Notes: generated by a model from the sequence alone, not told the origin. A stretch of 64,000 bases of DNA from Actinomycetospora sp. NBRC 106375 (GCF_030269665.1 NZ_BSTS01000021.1:37617-101616), one strand, 5' to 3'. Positions 1 to 8,332 are shown, counted from the stretch's first letter. Translations and numbers: made by a program.

Positions 1-194
1 CCGTCCCCCGGGTCGACGACGGCCCACCGGTCGAGCCGCAGCGGCCCCGGTTCGCCGGCCACCAGCCGGACGTCGTACCAGTCCTCGCGCGGGACCCCGG
101 TGGTCGCGGACCGGTCGGAGGCCAGCACCTCGAGCACCGTGGACAGCTCGAACATCGGGGTGCCGTCCGTGACGGGGACGGCCACGGTGTGCAT
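1..194 (-). CDS. GlxA/AdpA-type transcriptional regulator, N-terminal fragment
   Basis: Only the first 64 codons lie in the window; the gene runs off the left edge. The protein begins MHTVAVPVTDGTPMFELSTV, the usual opening of the DJ-1/PfpI-like domain in GlxA-family regulators, which normally carry a C-terminal AraC-type helix-turn-helix (not visible here). Tyr-Asp-Val-Arg at about residues 44-47 fits the next beta strand of that domain. The ATG at 194-192 is the first start in frame. An inverted pair of AdpA-like boxes sits on the start codon and suggests autoregulation (inference). The target genes are unknown. Confidence 0.72.
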   Translation of the reverse strand, partial: MHTVAVPVTDGTPMFELSTVLEVLASDRSATTGVPREDWYDVRLVAGEPGPLRLDRWAVVDPGD

Positions 195-228
195 GGCAGG
201 AATGTATCTGATGACGACGTTCCTGCCA
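194..228. promoter_or_regulatory. Inverted pair of AdpA-like boxes at the start of the GlxA-type regulator
   Basis: TGGCAGGAA (194-202) is matched by its exact inverse TTCCTGCCA (220-228). Read outward on each strand, both copies extend to TGGCAGGAAY, one base off the AdpA consensus TGGCSNGWWY (A instead of S at position 5). AdpA belongs to the same GlxA/AraC family as the gene starting at 194. The boxes overlap its start codon, as expected for a self-repressing site. Confidence 0.45.
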
Positions 229-265
229 CTGGTTCTGACACCCCTCCCCGGCCAGGGTCGACGTC

Positions 266-457
266 ATGGAGATGCGGCGGATCGGGCGGGCGCTGGCGCG
301 GGCCTGGGCGCGGTACGTGGACGCCTGGGAGCTCGTGGGTCGCCAGCAGCGCGGGGAGTGGGAGGACGAGGGCCCGCTGCGCTGGCGGCGGGTCCTCGGC
401 GAGGGCTGGGAGCTGCACGGCAGCGTGCTGCCCGACGAGCCGCCGGTGCGGCGCTAG
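266..457 (+). CDS. Small basic hypothetical protein (63 aa)
   Basis: A 63-residue frame from ATG 266 to TAG 457. The product is rich in Arg and Trp (MEMRRIGRALARAWARYVDA) with an amphipathic N-terminal helix and no membrane segment or known motif. It lies between the divergent GlxA-type gene and the convergent TetR gene and shares the stop tetranucleotide CTAG (454-457) with the TetR gene. No ribosome-binding site is obvious. It is plausible by position and codon use but not recognised; it could be a chance frame in GC-rich DNA. Confidence 0.42.
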   Translation: MEMRRIGRALARAWARYVDAWELVGRQQRGEWEDEGPLRWRRVLGEGWELHGSVLPDEPPVRR

Positions 458-1062
458 TCGCCGCGCAGCACGCCGTCGAGCAGCCCGAGCAGCACCTCGC
501 GCACGTCACGGCGGGCCGCCTCACGGTCCGGGGCCTCGGCGATGACCATGGCCCCCTCGTCGAGCGCCCCGATGAGCACGTGGGCGAGCGGCCGCAGCGG
601 CTGCTCGCGCAACTGGCCCGCCTCGACGGCGGCCGCCAGCAGCTGCTCGGTGAGCCCCAGGGTGTAGCGCTGGGTCAGCTCCCGGAAGCGCGCCCAGCCG
701 AGCACGCTCGGGCCGTCGAGCAGGACGATCTGGCGCACCTCGGGGTCGACGCACACGGTCAACCAGCTGTCGAGGGCCGCGCGCAGGACCTCCGCGGGCG
801 TCCGGGCCCCGGCGGCGACCACGGCCGCGGCGAGCTCGTCCACCACGCGCTGCTCGACGTCCTCGAGCACCGCGACGAAGAGCGCCGCCTTGTCGGCGTA
901 CTGGTGGTACATCGCGCCGCGGGTCACGCCGGCCTCGCGGGCGATCTCCGGGGTGCCGACGTCGCCGTACCCGTGCTCGCCCCACAGCCGCCGCGCGGCC
1001 GCCTTGAGCGCGTCGCGGGTCGCGGCGGAGCGCTCCTCCTGCGTGCGCCTCTTCACTTCCAT
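454..1062 (-). CDS. TetR/AcrR family transcriptional regulator
   Basis: A 202-residue one-component regulator. Residues about 8-60 form the TetR helix-turn-helix: a basic N-terminus, then TPEIAREAGVTRGAMYHQYA, the classic recognition-helix signature followed by DKAALF. The rest is an all-helical ligand-binding domain with no recognised ligand. The gene is divergent from the alpha/beta hydrolase at 1123 and separated from it by 60 bp containing a pair of direct repeats, so it probably represses that gene and itself. The ATG at 1062 gives the expected start MEVKRRTQEER. A role in sensing an aromatic or ester substrate would be a guess. Confidence 0.88.
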   Translation of the reverse strand: MEVKRRTQEERSAATRDALKAAARRLWGEHGYGDVGTPEIAREAGVTRGAMYHQYADKAALFVAVLEDVEQRVVDELAAAVVAAGARTPAEVLRAALDSWLTVCVDPEVRQIVLLDGPSVLGWARFRELTQRYTLGLTEQLLAAAVEAGQLREQPLRPLAHVLIGALDEGAMVIAEAPDREAARRDVREVLLGLLDGVLRGD

Positions 1063-1100
1063 ACATCCTGCCGGTAAGTTACGAACAGCCTGCACGTAAG
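1063..1100. promoter_or_regulatory. Direct-repeat operator between the TetR gene and the hydrolase
   Basis: ACATCCTGCCGGTAAG (1063-1078) and ACAGCCTGCACGTAAG (1085-1100) match at 13 of 16 positions and are offset by 22 bp, about two helical turns. The pair is bracketed by CATAC (1060-1064) and GTATG (1100-1104). It fills the 60-bp gap between divergent start codons, where a TetR dimer pair would block both promoters. Confidence 0.5.
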
Positions 1101-1122
1101 TATGCGATCCCGGGAGGCCCCG

Positions 1123-1959
1123 ATGCCCACCGTCGAGCTCGACCACACGACGATCCACTACGAGGTCGCCGGCGCCGACACCGGCCGCCCGGTGGTGTTC
1201 GTCCACGGCTACGCCATGGGCGGCTCCCTCTGGGCGGACGTGAGCGCACGGCTGGCCGCGCGGGGCCTGCGCTGCCTCGCGCCCACCTGGCCGCTCGGCG
1301 CCCACCCCACCCCCTTGCGGCCCGGCGCCGATCCCACGCTGCCCGGGGTCGCCGCGACCATCGGGGACTTCCTCGCCGCCCTCGACCTCACCGACGTCGT
1401 GCTCGTCGGCAACGACACCGGCGGACTCGTCACGCAGCTCCTCGCCGTCGGCCACGGCGACCGGCTCGGCGCCCTCGTGCTGACCAGCTGCGACGCCTTC
1501 GAGCACTTCCCGCCCCCGATCCTGCGGCCGTTCATCCTCGCCTCCCGCAGCACGGTGACGTGGCGCGCCGCGGTGAAGCCGCTGGCGCTGCGGGCCGTCC
1601 GGCGGCGGGCGTACGGCGACCTCGCCCACCGCGACGTCGAGCCGTTCGCGGCGGCGTGGGTCCGTCCCGCGCTCGACGACCCACGCGTCGCCGAGGACCT
1701 GCGCCGCCTGACGGCCTCGCTCGACCGCCAGGTGTCGCTGGACGTCGCCGCGCGGCTCGGCGAGATCACGGTGCCGACCCTGGTCGCGTGGTCGGCCGAC
1801 GACGCCTTCTTCCCCCTGGCCGACGCCCACCGGCTCGTCGACGCGATCCCCCGGGCCGAGCTGACGGTCCTCGACGGCGCCCGGACGTTCTCGATGCTCG
1901 ACCGGCCCGACGCGCTCGCCGACGCGATCGCGGGGCTCGCGGTGGCACCGGCGCGTTAG
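1123..1959 (+). CDS. Alpha/beta-fold hydrolase
   Basis: A 278-residue soluble hydrolase. HG with the oxyanion region (VVFVHGYAMGGSLW) is near residues 25-38. The nucleophile elbow reads VGNDTGG, with Asp rather than Ser at the nucleophile position, as in haloalkane dehalogenases and epoxide hydrolases. Asp in WSADDAFF is the likely acid. The usual catalytic His near the C-terminus is not clear: the segment reads DGARTFSMLDRPD where GxxHxxxxExP is expected. Start 1123 is preferred over ATG 1102 because GGGAGG precedes it at good spacing. It is divergent from and probably controlled by the TetR gene. The substrate cannot be assigned. Confidence 0.85.
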   Translation: MPTVELDHTTIHYEVAGADTGRPVVFVHGYAMGGSLWADVSARLAARGLRCLAPTWPLGAHPTPLRPGADPTLPGVAATIGDFLAALDLTDVVLVGNDTGGLVTQLLAVGHGDRLGALVLTSCDAFEHFPPPILRPFILASRSTVTWRAAVKPLALRAVRRRAYGDLAHRDVEPFAAAWVRPALDDPRVAEDLRRLTASLDRQVSLDVAARLGEITVPTLVAWSADDAFFPLADAHRLVDAIPRAELTVLDGARTFSMLDRPDALADAIAGLAVAPAR

Positions 1960-3887
1960 CCGGTCCGCGCCTCCTCGGGCGCCGGCAGCGCGCGGGCGAC
2001 GAGTGGGGCGAGCAGCTCGCGGACCCGCGCGGCGACCTCGTCGGGGTCGCCGTCGGCGTCGACGCGCACGTAGCGCCCGGGGTCGGCGGCGGCCATCTCG
2101 GTGAGCGTGCGCTGGACCTGCCAGGTGTCGACCACCCCGCCCGTCACCGGTGCGGCGTCGTGGGCCGGGTCGCGGTCGAGCAGGACGGTGACGTCCGGGC
2201 GCAGCGAGCCCGTGGCCCACGCCCCGAGGCGCTGCAGGTCGGCGGCGTCGAGCTCGTCGCCGACGCGGGCGAGCGGCGAGTCGAGGCACCCCTCGAGCAC
2301 GACGACCTTCCCGTCGCGCAGCGCCGGCAGCACCTCGTGGGCGAGGACGTCGGCGCGCACCGCGGCGGCCACGAGCGCCTTCGCCCGCTGCCCCGCGACG
2401 CCGCTCGCCCCGACCGCGGCCGAGACCCGCGCGGCGTCGCCGGCGCTGCGCCCGGCGAGGACGACGTCGGCCCCCTGCCCGCGCAGCCAGCCCACGAGGC
2501 GCTCGCCCTGCTCGTCGGTGTCGGTGCGCGACGCGCCCTCGACGGCGACCAGGAGGCCGGGCTCGCCGTGGCGGCTGCGGCGCAGCGCCCGCCGGACGTC
2601 GGCCATGATCGTCCGTTCGCGCCGGTCGTCCATCTGCCGGTAGGCGAGCACACCGACCGCAGCCGCCACGATGCCGGCGCCGAAGAGCACGAAGCGCGTG
2701 CCGTCGACCTGGGCACGCTCGCCGAGGAGCGTCAGCGTGCGCGACTGCACGAGCCCGACGAGCAGTGGCACCACCGACATCGACGCGAGCAGGTCGACCC
2801 GCACGATCGACTGCACGAACGCGACGACCCGGCCGCGCACGGCGTCCTCGACCTGCGCGCCGATGATCGTCAGGCCGGTGAGCAGGGCCGTGCCGGCGAA
2901 GAACCCGACCATGACGACCATGACGAGCGCGACGTAGAGGTGCCAGGCGACGGCCACCGCGAGCAGGGAGAGCCCGGCGCCGACGATCGCGACACCGAAC
3001 AGGCGGTTGTGCGGCATCCGGCGCGCGACGCGGGGCACCGTCGCCATCCCGAGCGCGAGGCCGGTGAACAGGGCGATGAACAGCACCGAGTAGGCCGCGT
3101 CGCCACCGCCGAGGCTGGTCGCGTAGAGCCGGGCGCTGGCGATCACCGCCCCGCCGGCGGCGAAGGCGCCGATGATCCCGACGACGAGGCCGCGCACCAG
3201 CGGCGTCGTGGACACGAACTGCGCGCCGTCGCGCAGCATCGCGAGCAGGCCCGGGGCCGCGGCCCGCCGCTCGGCGCTCCGGCCGGAGATCTCGGGGATG
3301 CGGAACGCGACCGTGAGCGCGGTGAGCAGTGCGGCGAGCCCGTTGACCACGAGCGCGAGGTAGACCGTCGTCGTGGGACTGGGGTGCCAGCCCGCGATGT
3401 TGCCGGCCTTCGAGATCAGCGCGAACGCCCCCGCGGCGCTGATCACCGCGACGCCGTAGGTCATCACGAGCGAGAGCTGGTTGGCAGTCTCGACCTGGTC
3501 GGAGCGCTTGAGCAGGTTGGGGACCGAGGAGTCCTTGGCCGGGATCCACACGAGCGCGCACAGCTCGATGAGGAACGTCGCCGCGAACAGCCACCACAGC
3601 GACCCGACCAGCGGGATCGACAGGAAGAGCAGGGCCTTGCCCACGTCGCAGGTGACCATCACCGTGCGCCGGTCGAACTTGTCGGCCAGCACGCCGCCGA
3701 GCGGGGCCATGAACAGCGCCGGCAGCAGCTTGGTGGCGACGACGCCGCCGAGCGCGAAGCTCTGGGCCTGGTAGCCGCTGGTCAGCTGGGTGGCGAGCGC
3801 GGTCAGCGCCAGGAGCGAGAGCCAGTCACCGAAGCTCGCGACGGCCGTGACGGCCCACAGCCGCCGGAACGGCCGGATCGCGAGCAC
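1956..3887 (-). CDS. MFS membrane protein fused to a degenerate thymidylate-kinase-like domain
   Basis: A 643-residue fusion. Residues 1-400 carry about 10-12 hydrophobic helices of the major facilitator superfamily, including GGVLADKFDRRTVM, the loop 2-3 motif. Residues about 444-643 align with thymidylate kinase (Tmk). Fusions of this kind next to topA are known in actinobacteria. Here the kinase motifs are gone: the P-loop region is EGASRTDTDEQ where EGxDGxGKxTQ is expected, and the DRY motif reads EGC. It is therefore probably a pseudokinase or binding domain. The GTG start at 3887 gives MLAIRPFRRLW; the frame stays open for about 25 codons upstream without a standard start. Its stop overlaps that of the hydrolase gene. 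Confidence 0.85.
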   Translation of the reverse strand: MLAIRPFRRLWAVTAVASFGDWLSLLALTALATQLTSGYQAQSFALGGVVATKLLPALFMAPLGGVLADKFDRRTVMVTCDVGKALLFLSIPLVGSLWWLFAATFLIELCALVWIPAKDSSVPNLLKRSDQVETANQLSLVMTYGVAVISAAGAFALISKAGNIAGWHPSPTTTVYLALVVNGLAALLTALTVAFRIPEISGRSAERRAAAPGLLAMLRDGAQFVSTTPLVRGLVVGIIGAFAAGGAVIASARLYATSLGGGDAAYSVLFIALFTGLALGMATVPRVARRMPHNRLFGVAIVGAGLSLLAVAVAWHLYVALVMVVMVGFFAGTALLTGLTIIGAQVEDAVRGRVVAFVQSIVRVDLLASMSVVPLLVGLVQSRTLTLLGERAQVDGTRFVLFGAGIVAAAVGVLAYRQMDDRRERTIMADVRRALRRSRHGEPGLLVAVEGASRTDTDEQGERLVGWLRGQGADVVLAGRSAGDAARVSAAVGASGVAGQRAKALVAAAVRADVLAHEVLPALRDGKVVVLEGCLDSPLARVGDELDAADLQRLGAWATGSLRPDVTVLLDRDPAHDAAPVTGGVVDTWQVQRTLTEMAAADPGRYVRVDADGDPDEVAARVRELLAPLVARALPAPEEARTG

Positions 3888-4035
3888 GCTGCGGATCCGG
3901 TGCGTCGCGGACGGCGCCTCGGCGCCCGCTCCGCTGGACTGCGCGTCGATCCCGGCCCTCCCCTCGCCTCACCCCCGCCGCGAGCAGGGTATCGGGGGCA
4001 GCGAGCAGGTCGGCGACGGATCACGCCGCGGGGTG

Positions 4036-4524
4036 TCAGCAGGTGCCACCGTGGTCCATCTCCTGGATCTCGGCGGCCACCTGACAGGCGGACGCACCGT
4101 CCGAGACGACGGCGAGTCGCTGGAGGAGCGCGCGCAGCACGTCCCGCTCGGCGGGCTCGAGCGGCGCGAGCAGGTCCTCCTCGGCGTCGCGCAGACGCCG
4201 CTCGAGGTCGCAGAGCCGCGCCCCGCCGGTGTCGGTGAGCAGGACCTGCCGGGCGCGACGGTCGGCCGGATCGGGACGTCGCTCGACCAGCCCGGCCTTC
4301 TCGAGCTCGTCGAGGAGGTAGGTCATCACGGTGCGGTCGACGCCGAGCGTGCGCGCCAGCGCGAGCTGCGTGCGCGGCGGTCCCTCGGCCAGCCCGGCCA
4401 GGACCTGGTAGCCGCGCGGGCCGCCCGGGAGGCCCGACACGACGTCCTGCGCGGTCCGCAGGTGGGCGCGCGCCACCCGGCCCAGGGCCCAGCCCAGGTC
4501 GGCCTCGACGCGCGGCGTGGTCAT
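4036..4524 (-). CDS. MarR family transcriptional regulator
   Basis: A 162-residue winged-helix regulator. The DNA-binding part lies at about residues 50-90 (LARTLGVDRTVMTYLLDELE followed by KAGLVERRPDPADRRARQV, the MarR wing with its DxRAR signature). Flanking helices form the dimer interface, and the C-terminus ends MDHGGTC with one Cys that could be redox-active (inference). ATG 4524 is preferred; a GTG at 4530 would add two residues. It is divergent from the azoreductase-like gene, with a tandem 16-bp operator between them, and probably represses that gene in response to a quinone, azo dye or oxidant. Confidence 0.87.
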   Translation of the reverse strand: MTTPRVEADLGWALGRVARAHLRTAQDVVSGLPGGPRGYQVLAGLAEGPPRTQLALARTLGVDRTVMTYLLDELEKAGLVERRPDPADRRARQVLLTDTGGARLCDLERRLRDAEEDLLAPLEPAERDVLRALLQRLAVVSDGASACQVAAEIQEMDHGGTC

Positions 4525-4552
4525 GCCCACAGACTAGCGGTCCGCGAGCACT

Positions 4553-4584
4553 TCTGTTGACAAGAACGTCTGTTGAGCAGAACA
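4553..4584. promoter_or_regulatory. Tandem 16-bp operator between the MarR gene and the azoreductase gene
   Basis: TCTGTTGACAAGAACG (4553-4568) is followed directly by TCTGTTGAGCAGAACA (4569-4584), with 13 of 16 bases identical. Each unit is an imperfect dyad of the TTCTGTTGAGCAGAA type. The AT-rich character in 70%+ GC DNA and the position between divergent starts mark it as the probable MarR operator. Confidence 0.6.
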
Positions 4585-4626
4585 TCTTGGGAGCAGCGCT
4601 TACCGCTCCCGCTTCCGGAGGACCTC

Positions 4627-5292
4627 GTGACCCTGTTCCGTCTCGACAGCAGCATCCGCACGGAGGGCTCGGTGAGCCGCGAGGTCGCCGACACCCTCGA
4701 GCGCGCCTACCTCGAGGCGCACCCGTCCGACACCGTCGTCCGCCGCGACCTGGCGACCGACCCCGTGCCCGCCGACGCCTGGCCGACCGCCGCGCTCGCC
4801 GGGTTCACGCCCGAGGACCAGCGCTCGCCCGAGCAGCGGGCGGCGGTCGGTCTCGCGGCCCGGCTGGCCGACGAGGTCGTCGAGGCCGACGCGGTGGTCG
4901 TCGCGACCCCGCTCTACAACTTCGGCGTCGCGCAGCAGCTCAAGATGTGGATCGACCTCATGATCACCGACCCGCGCTTCGCGCCGGGGACGTCGCCGCT
5001 GGCCGGCAAGCCCGTGACGCTGGTGATCGCCCGCGGCGGCGGGTACGGCGAGGGCACGCCCCGCGCCGGGTGGGACCACGCCACCGGCTGGATCGTGCGG
5101 ATCCTCGCCGACGTGTGGGGCGGCGACGTGACGCTCGTGGAGGCCGAGCTGACCCTGGCCGACACCGTGCCGGCGATGGCCGAACTGCGGCCGCTGGCCG
5201 GCGAGATCCGCGCCCGGGCCCACCAGCTGGCGGGATCGGCGGGCGCGGACATGGCCCGCGCGGTGGTGGAGTCGCTGACGTCGGTGGCCTGA
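4627..5292 (+). CDS. FMN-dependent NADH:azoreductase / NAD(P)H:quinone oxidoreductase family
   Basis: A 221-residue flavodoxin-fold protein. It starts MTLFRLDSSIRTEGSVSR, the FMN-phosphate-binding loop of the AzoR/AcpD family, and carries TPLYNFGVAQQLKMWID at about residues 97-113, the family's second FMN contact. RGGGYGEG near residue 137 matches the isoalloxazine loop. It is expected to reduce azo dyes or quinones by two electrons using NAD(P)H in the cytoplasm. GTG 4627 is chosen because GGAGG lies 5 bases upstream and the flavodoxin strand starts there; upstream in-frame starts add unrelated residues. The divergent MarR gene is its likely regulator. A bidirectional terminator follows. Confidence 0.88.
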   Translation: MTLFRLDSSIRTEGSVSREVADTLERAYLEAHPSDTVVRRDLATDPVPADAWPTAALAGFTPEDQRSPEQRAAVGLAARLADEVVEADAVVVATPLYNFGVAQQLKMWIDLMITDPRFAPGTSPLAGKPVTLVIARGGGYGEGTPRAGWDHATGWIVRILADVWGGDVTLVEAELTLADTVPAMAELRPLAGEIRARAHQLAGSAGADMARAVVESLTSVA

Positions 5293-5306
5293 GCCCCAGC
5301 CAGATC

Positions 5307-5337
5307 GAGGAGCCGTGTCCTCAGGACACGGCTCCTC
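5307..5337. terminator. Bidirectional hairpin terminator between the azoreductase gene and topA
   Basis: GAGGAGCCGTGTCC (5307-5320) and its exact inverse (5324-5337) form a 14-bp stem with a 3-base loop, placed 15 bp after one stop codon and 8 bp before the other convergent stop. There is no strong U-run, as is common in actinobacteria. Confidence 0.85.
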
Positions 5338-5344
5338 GTCGCGT

Positions 5345-8332
5345 CTAGCTGGTGGGCGTCCCGCGGCCGCCCTTCGAGCCGGTGCCGCTCTTGGCGGTGG
5401 TCTTCTTGGCCGTGCTCGTCTTCGCGGCCGTCGTCTTGGCCGGCGCCTTCTTCGCTCCGGCCTTCGTCGGCTTGGTGCCGTCCTTCGCGCGCTTCTCGGC
5501 CAGCAGCTCGGCCGCCCGCTCGTCGGTGAGGCCCTCGACCGCGTCGCCCTTGCGCAGCGAGGCGTTCACGCCCGCGCCGTCGGTGACGTACGGGCCGAAG
5601 CGCCCGTCCTTGACGACCATCGGGTTGCCCGACGCCGGGTCGGTGCCGAGCTCCTTGAGCGGCGGCTTCGCCGCGGCCCGCCCGCGCTGCTTGGGCTGGG
5701 CGTAGAGCTTCTGGGCCTCCTCGAGGGTCACCGTGAACAGCTTCTCCTCGCTGTCCAGCGACCGGGAGTCCTTGCCCTTCTTCAGGTAGGGCCCGTAGCG
5801 CCCGTTCTGCGCGGTGATCTCCTCGCCCGACTCGGGGTCGGTGCCGACCACCCGCGGCAGGCTCAGCAGCTTCAGCGCGTCGTCGAGGGTGATCTCGGCG
5901 AGCGTCATCGACGCGAACAGCGAGCCGGTGCGCGGCTTGGACTTGTCGCCCTCGGGCAGGACCTCGGTGACGTAGGGCCCGTAGCGGCCCTCCCTGGCGA
6001 GGATCTCGTGCCCCGACGCCGGGTCGGTGCCCAGCGAGCGCCCCTCCTGCGGGGTCGCGAAGAGCTCCTCGGCGTGCGCGAGGTCGAGCTCGTCGGGCGG
6101 GAGGTCCTCGGGCAGGTTCGCCCGCTGCGACTTCTCCTCGCCGTCCTCGGTGACGACCCGCTCGAGGTAGGGCCCGTAGCGCCCGACGCGCACGACGACG
6201 TCGCGGCCCTGGTCGTCGGCGAACATCCGCAGCGAGTTGACCTCGCGGGCGTCGATGCCCTCGAGCTTGTCGCCGACGAGCTTCTTCAGCCCGCCGAGGT
6301 TCGACATCGACGCCTCGACGCCGTCGCCGTGCGCGGCGCCGTTCGAGCCGTTCGAGCCGTTCGCGCCGGTCGATCCGTTGGCGCCGAAGTAGAAGTGCGA
6401 CAGCCACGTCTCACGCTGCGCGTTGCCCGCGGCGATCGCGTCGAGCTCGTCCTCGAGCGCGGCGGTGAAGTCGTAGTCGACGAGGCGCCCGAAGTGCTGC
6501 TCCATCAGCCCGACCACCGCGAAGGCGATCCAGCTCGGGACCAGCGCGCTGCCCTTCTTCCAGACGTAGCCGCGTTCCTGGATCGTGTTGATGATCGACG
6601 CGTAGGTGGACGGGCGGCCGATGCCGCGCTCCTCCAGCGTCTTCACCAGGCTGGCCTCGGTGTAGCGCGCGGGCGGGTTGGTGCTGTGCCCCTCGGGGGT
6701 CAGCTCGTCCGCGGCGCACGCGTCGCCCTCGGCGAGGCGCGGCAGGCGGCGCTCGGCGTCGTCGGCCTCGCCGCCGGCCTCCTCGTCGACGGTCTCGACG
6801 TAGGCGCGCAGGAAGCCCGGGAACGTGATGGTGCGCCCGGACGCGGAGAAGGTGCACTCCTCGCCGGTGGCCGCCGTGCCCGTGATCCGCACGCTCATCG
6901 TCGTGCCGCGCGCGTCGCGCATCTGGCTCGCGATCGTGCGCTGCCAGATCAGCTCGTAGACGCGGAACTCGTCACCGGAGAGCTCGTTCGCGACCTGGCC
7001 GGGGGTCCGGAACGTCTCCCCCGCCGGGCGGATCGCCTCGTGGGCCTCCTGCGCGTTCTTGACCTTGCGCGTGTACTGGCGCGGCTTCTCCGCGACGTTC
7101 TCGTCGCCGTAGAGGTCGCGGGCCTGGTTGCGCGCGGCGTTGATCGCGGTCTCCGACAGCGTCGTGGAGTCCGTGCGCATGTAGGTGATGTAGCCGTTCT
7201 CGTACAGGCGCTGCGCGGTGCGCATCGTCCGCTCGGCCGAGAACCGCAGCTTGCGGCCGCCCTCCTGCTGGAGGGTGGAGGTCATGAACGGCGCGTAGGG
7301 CTTGCGCGTGTACGGCTTCTCCTCGACCGAGGAGACCGTGTAGTCGCGGTCGGCGAGGGCCTCGGCCAGGCGCCGGGCGTCGCCCTCGTCGAGGCGCCGG
7401 ACGTCCTGGGTCTTGAGCTGACCGAGCGAGTCGAAGTCGCGGCCGGTGGCCACGCGGGCGCCGTCGACGGCCGTCAGGGACGCCTTGAAGCTGCGCGGGG
7501 CCTGATCGTCCTTGGACTCCGTGGCACGCAGCTGCGCGTCGATGCCCCAGTAACCCGCGGACACGAACGCCATCCGCTCGCGCTCGCGCTCGACGATCAC
7601 GCGGGTCGCCACCGACTGCACCCGGCCCGCCGAGAGCTTCGGCATGACCTTCTTCCACAGCACGGGGCTGACCTCGTAGCCGTAGAGCCGGTCGAGGATG
7701 CGCCGGGTCTCCTGCGCGTCGACGAGGTCCTTGTCGAGCTCGCGGGGGTTCGCGGCGGCGGCCTGGATGGCCGACTCGGTGATCTCGTGGAACACCATGC
7801 GGCGGACCGGGACCTTCGGCTTGAGGGTCTCGAGCAGGTGCCAGGCGATGGCCTCGCCCTCGCGGTCGCCGTCCGTCGCGAGGTAGAGCTCGTCGACCTC
7901 CTTGAGGGCGTCCTTGAGCTCGGTGACCGTCGACTTCTTGTCCGGCGTGACGATGTAGAGCGGCTCGAAGTCGTTGTCGACGTCGACGCCCAGGCGGGCC
8001 CAGGACTCGCCCTTGTACTTGGCAGGGACGTCGGCGGCGCCGCGCGGGAGGTCGCGGATGTGGCCGCGGCTGGACTCGACGATGTAGCGCGAGCCCAGGT
8101 AGTCGGCGATCTTGCGGGCCTTCGCCGGCGACTCGACGATCACGAGCCGGCGGCCGCCGTCACCGGCCGGGGTGGCGCCGCCGTTGCCGGTCTTCTTGCC
8201 GCCACCGGACGACTTGGCTCCGGACTTCGCGCGCGTGCCGGACCGCCCCGCGGACCCGTTCTCGGTGGGGGTCGCGGTGTCGGTGGTCGCGCTGCGTGCC
8301 GTCGTCGAGCCCTTCGTCGATGCCACGGGCAT
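5345..8332 (-). CDS. topA: DNA topoisomerase I (type IA)
   Basis: A 995-residue enzyme that relaxes negative supercoils through a 5'-phosphotyrosyl intermediate. After a low-complexity N-terminus of about 60 residues comes the Toprim domain (LVIVESPAKARKIADYLG; acidic triad in ATDGDREGEAIAWH). The active-site Tyr is in YITYMRTDST. The C-terminus has four topoisomerase-C repeats of the form GTDPxSGxxIxxxxGRYGPY and ends in a Lys/Ala-rich tail, typical of actinobacterial TopA. An Asn/Gly/Ser-rich linker (GSTGANGSNGSNG) lies before the repeats. Start ATG 8332 gives MPVASTKGS. topA next to the 8548-9450 gene matches Rv3646c-Rv3647c. Confidence 0.97.
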   Translation of the reverse strand: MPVASTKGSTTARSATTDTATPTENGSAGRSGTRAKSGAKSSGGGKKTGNGGATPAGDGGRRLVIVESPAKARKIADYLGSRYIVESSRGHIRDLPRGAADVPAKYKGESWARLGVDVDNDFEPLYIVTPDKKSTVTELKDALKEVDELYLATDGDREGEAIAWHLLETLKPKVPVRRMVFHEITESAIQAAAANPRELDKDLVDAQETRRILDRLYGYEVSPVLWKKVMPKLSAGRVQSVATRVIVERERERMAFVSAGYWGIDAQLRATESKDDQAPRSFKASLTAVDGARVATGRDFDSLGQLKTQDVRRLDEGDARRLAEALADRDYTVSSVEEKPYTRKPYAPFMTSTLQQEGGRKLRFSAERTMRTAQRLYENGYITYMRTDSTTLSETAINAARNQARDLYGDENVAEKPRQYTRKVKNAQEAHEAIRPAGETFRTPGQVANELSGDEFRVYELIWQRTIASQMRDARGTTMSVRITGTAATGEECTFSASGRTITFPGFLRAYVETVDEEAGGEADDAERRLPRLAEGDACAADELTPEGHSTNPPARYTEASLVKTLEERGIGRPSTYASIINTIQERGYVWKKGSALVPSWIAFAVVGLMEQHFGRLVDYDFTAALEDELDAIAAGNAQRETWLSHFYFGANGSTGANGSNGSNGAAHGDGVEASMSNLGGLKKLVGDKLEGIDAREVNSLRMFADDQGRDVVVRVGRYGPYLERVVTEDGEEKSQRANLPEDLPPDELDLAHAEELFATPQEGRSLGTDPASGHEILAREGRYGPYVTEVLPEGDKSKPRTGSLFASMTLAEITLDDALKLLSLPRVVGTDPESGEEITAQNGRYGPYLKKGKDSRSLDSEEKLFTVTLEEAQKLYAQPKQRGRAAAKPPLKELGTDPASGNPMVVKDGRFGPYVTDGAGVNASLRKGDAVEGLTDERAAELLAEKRAKDGTKPTKAGAKKAPAKTTAAKTSTAKKTTAKSGTGSKGGRGTPTS

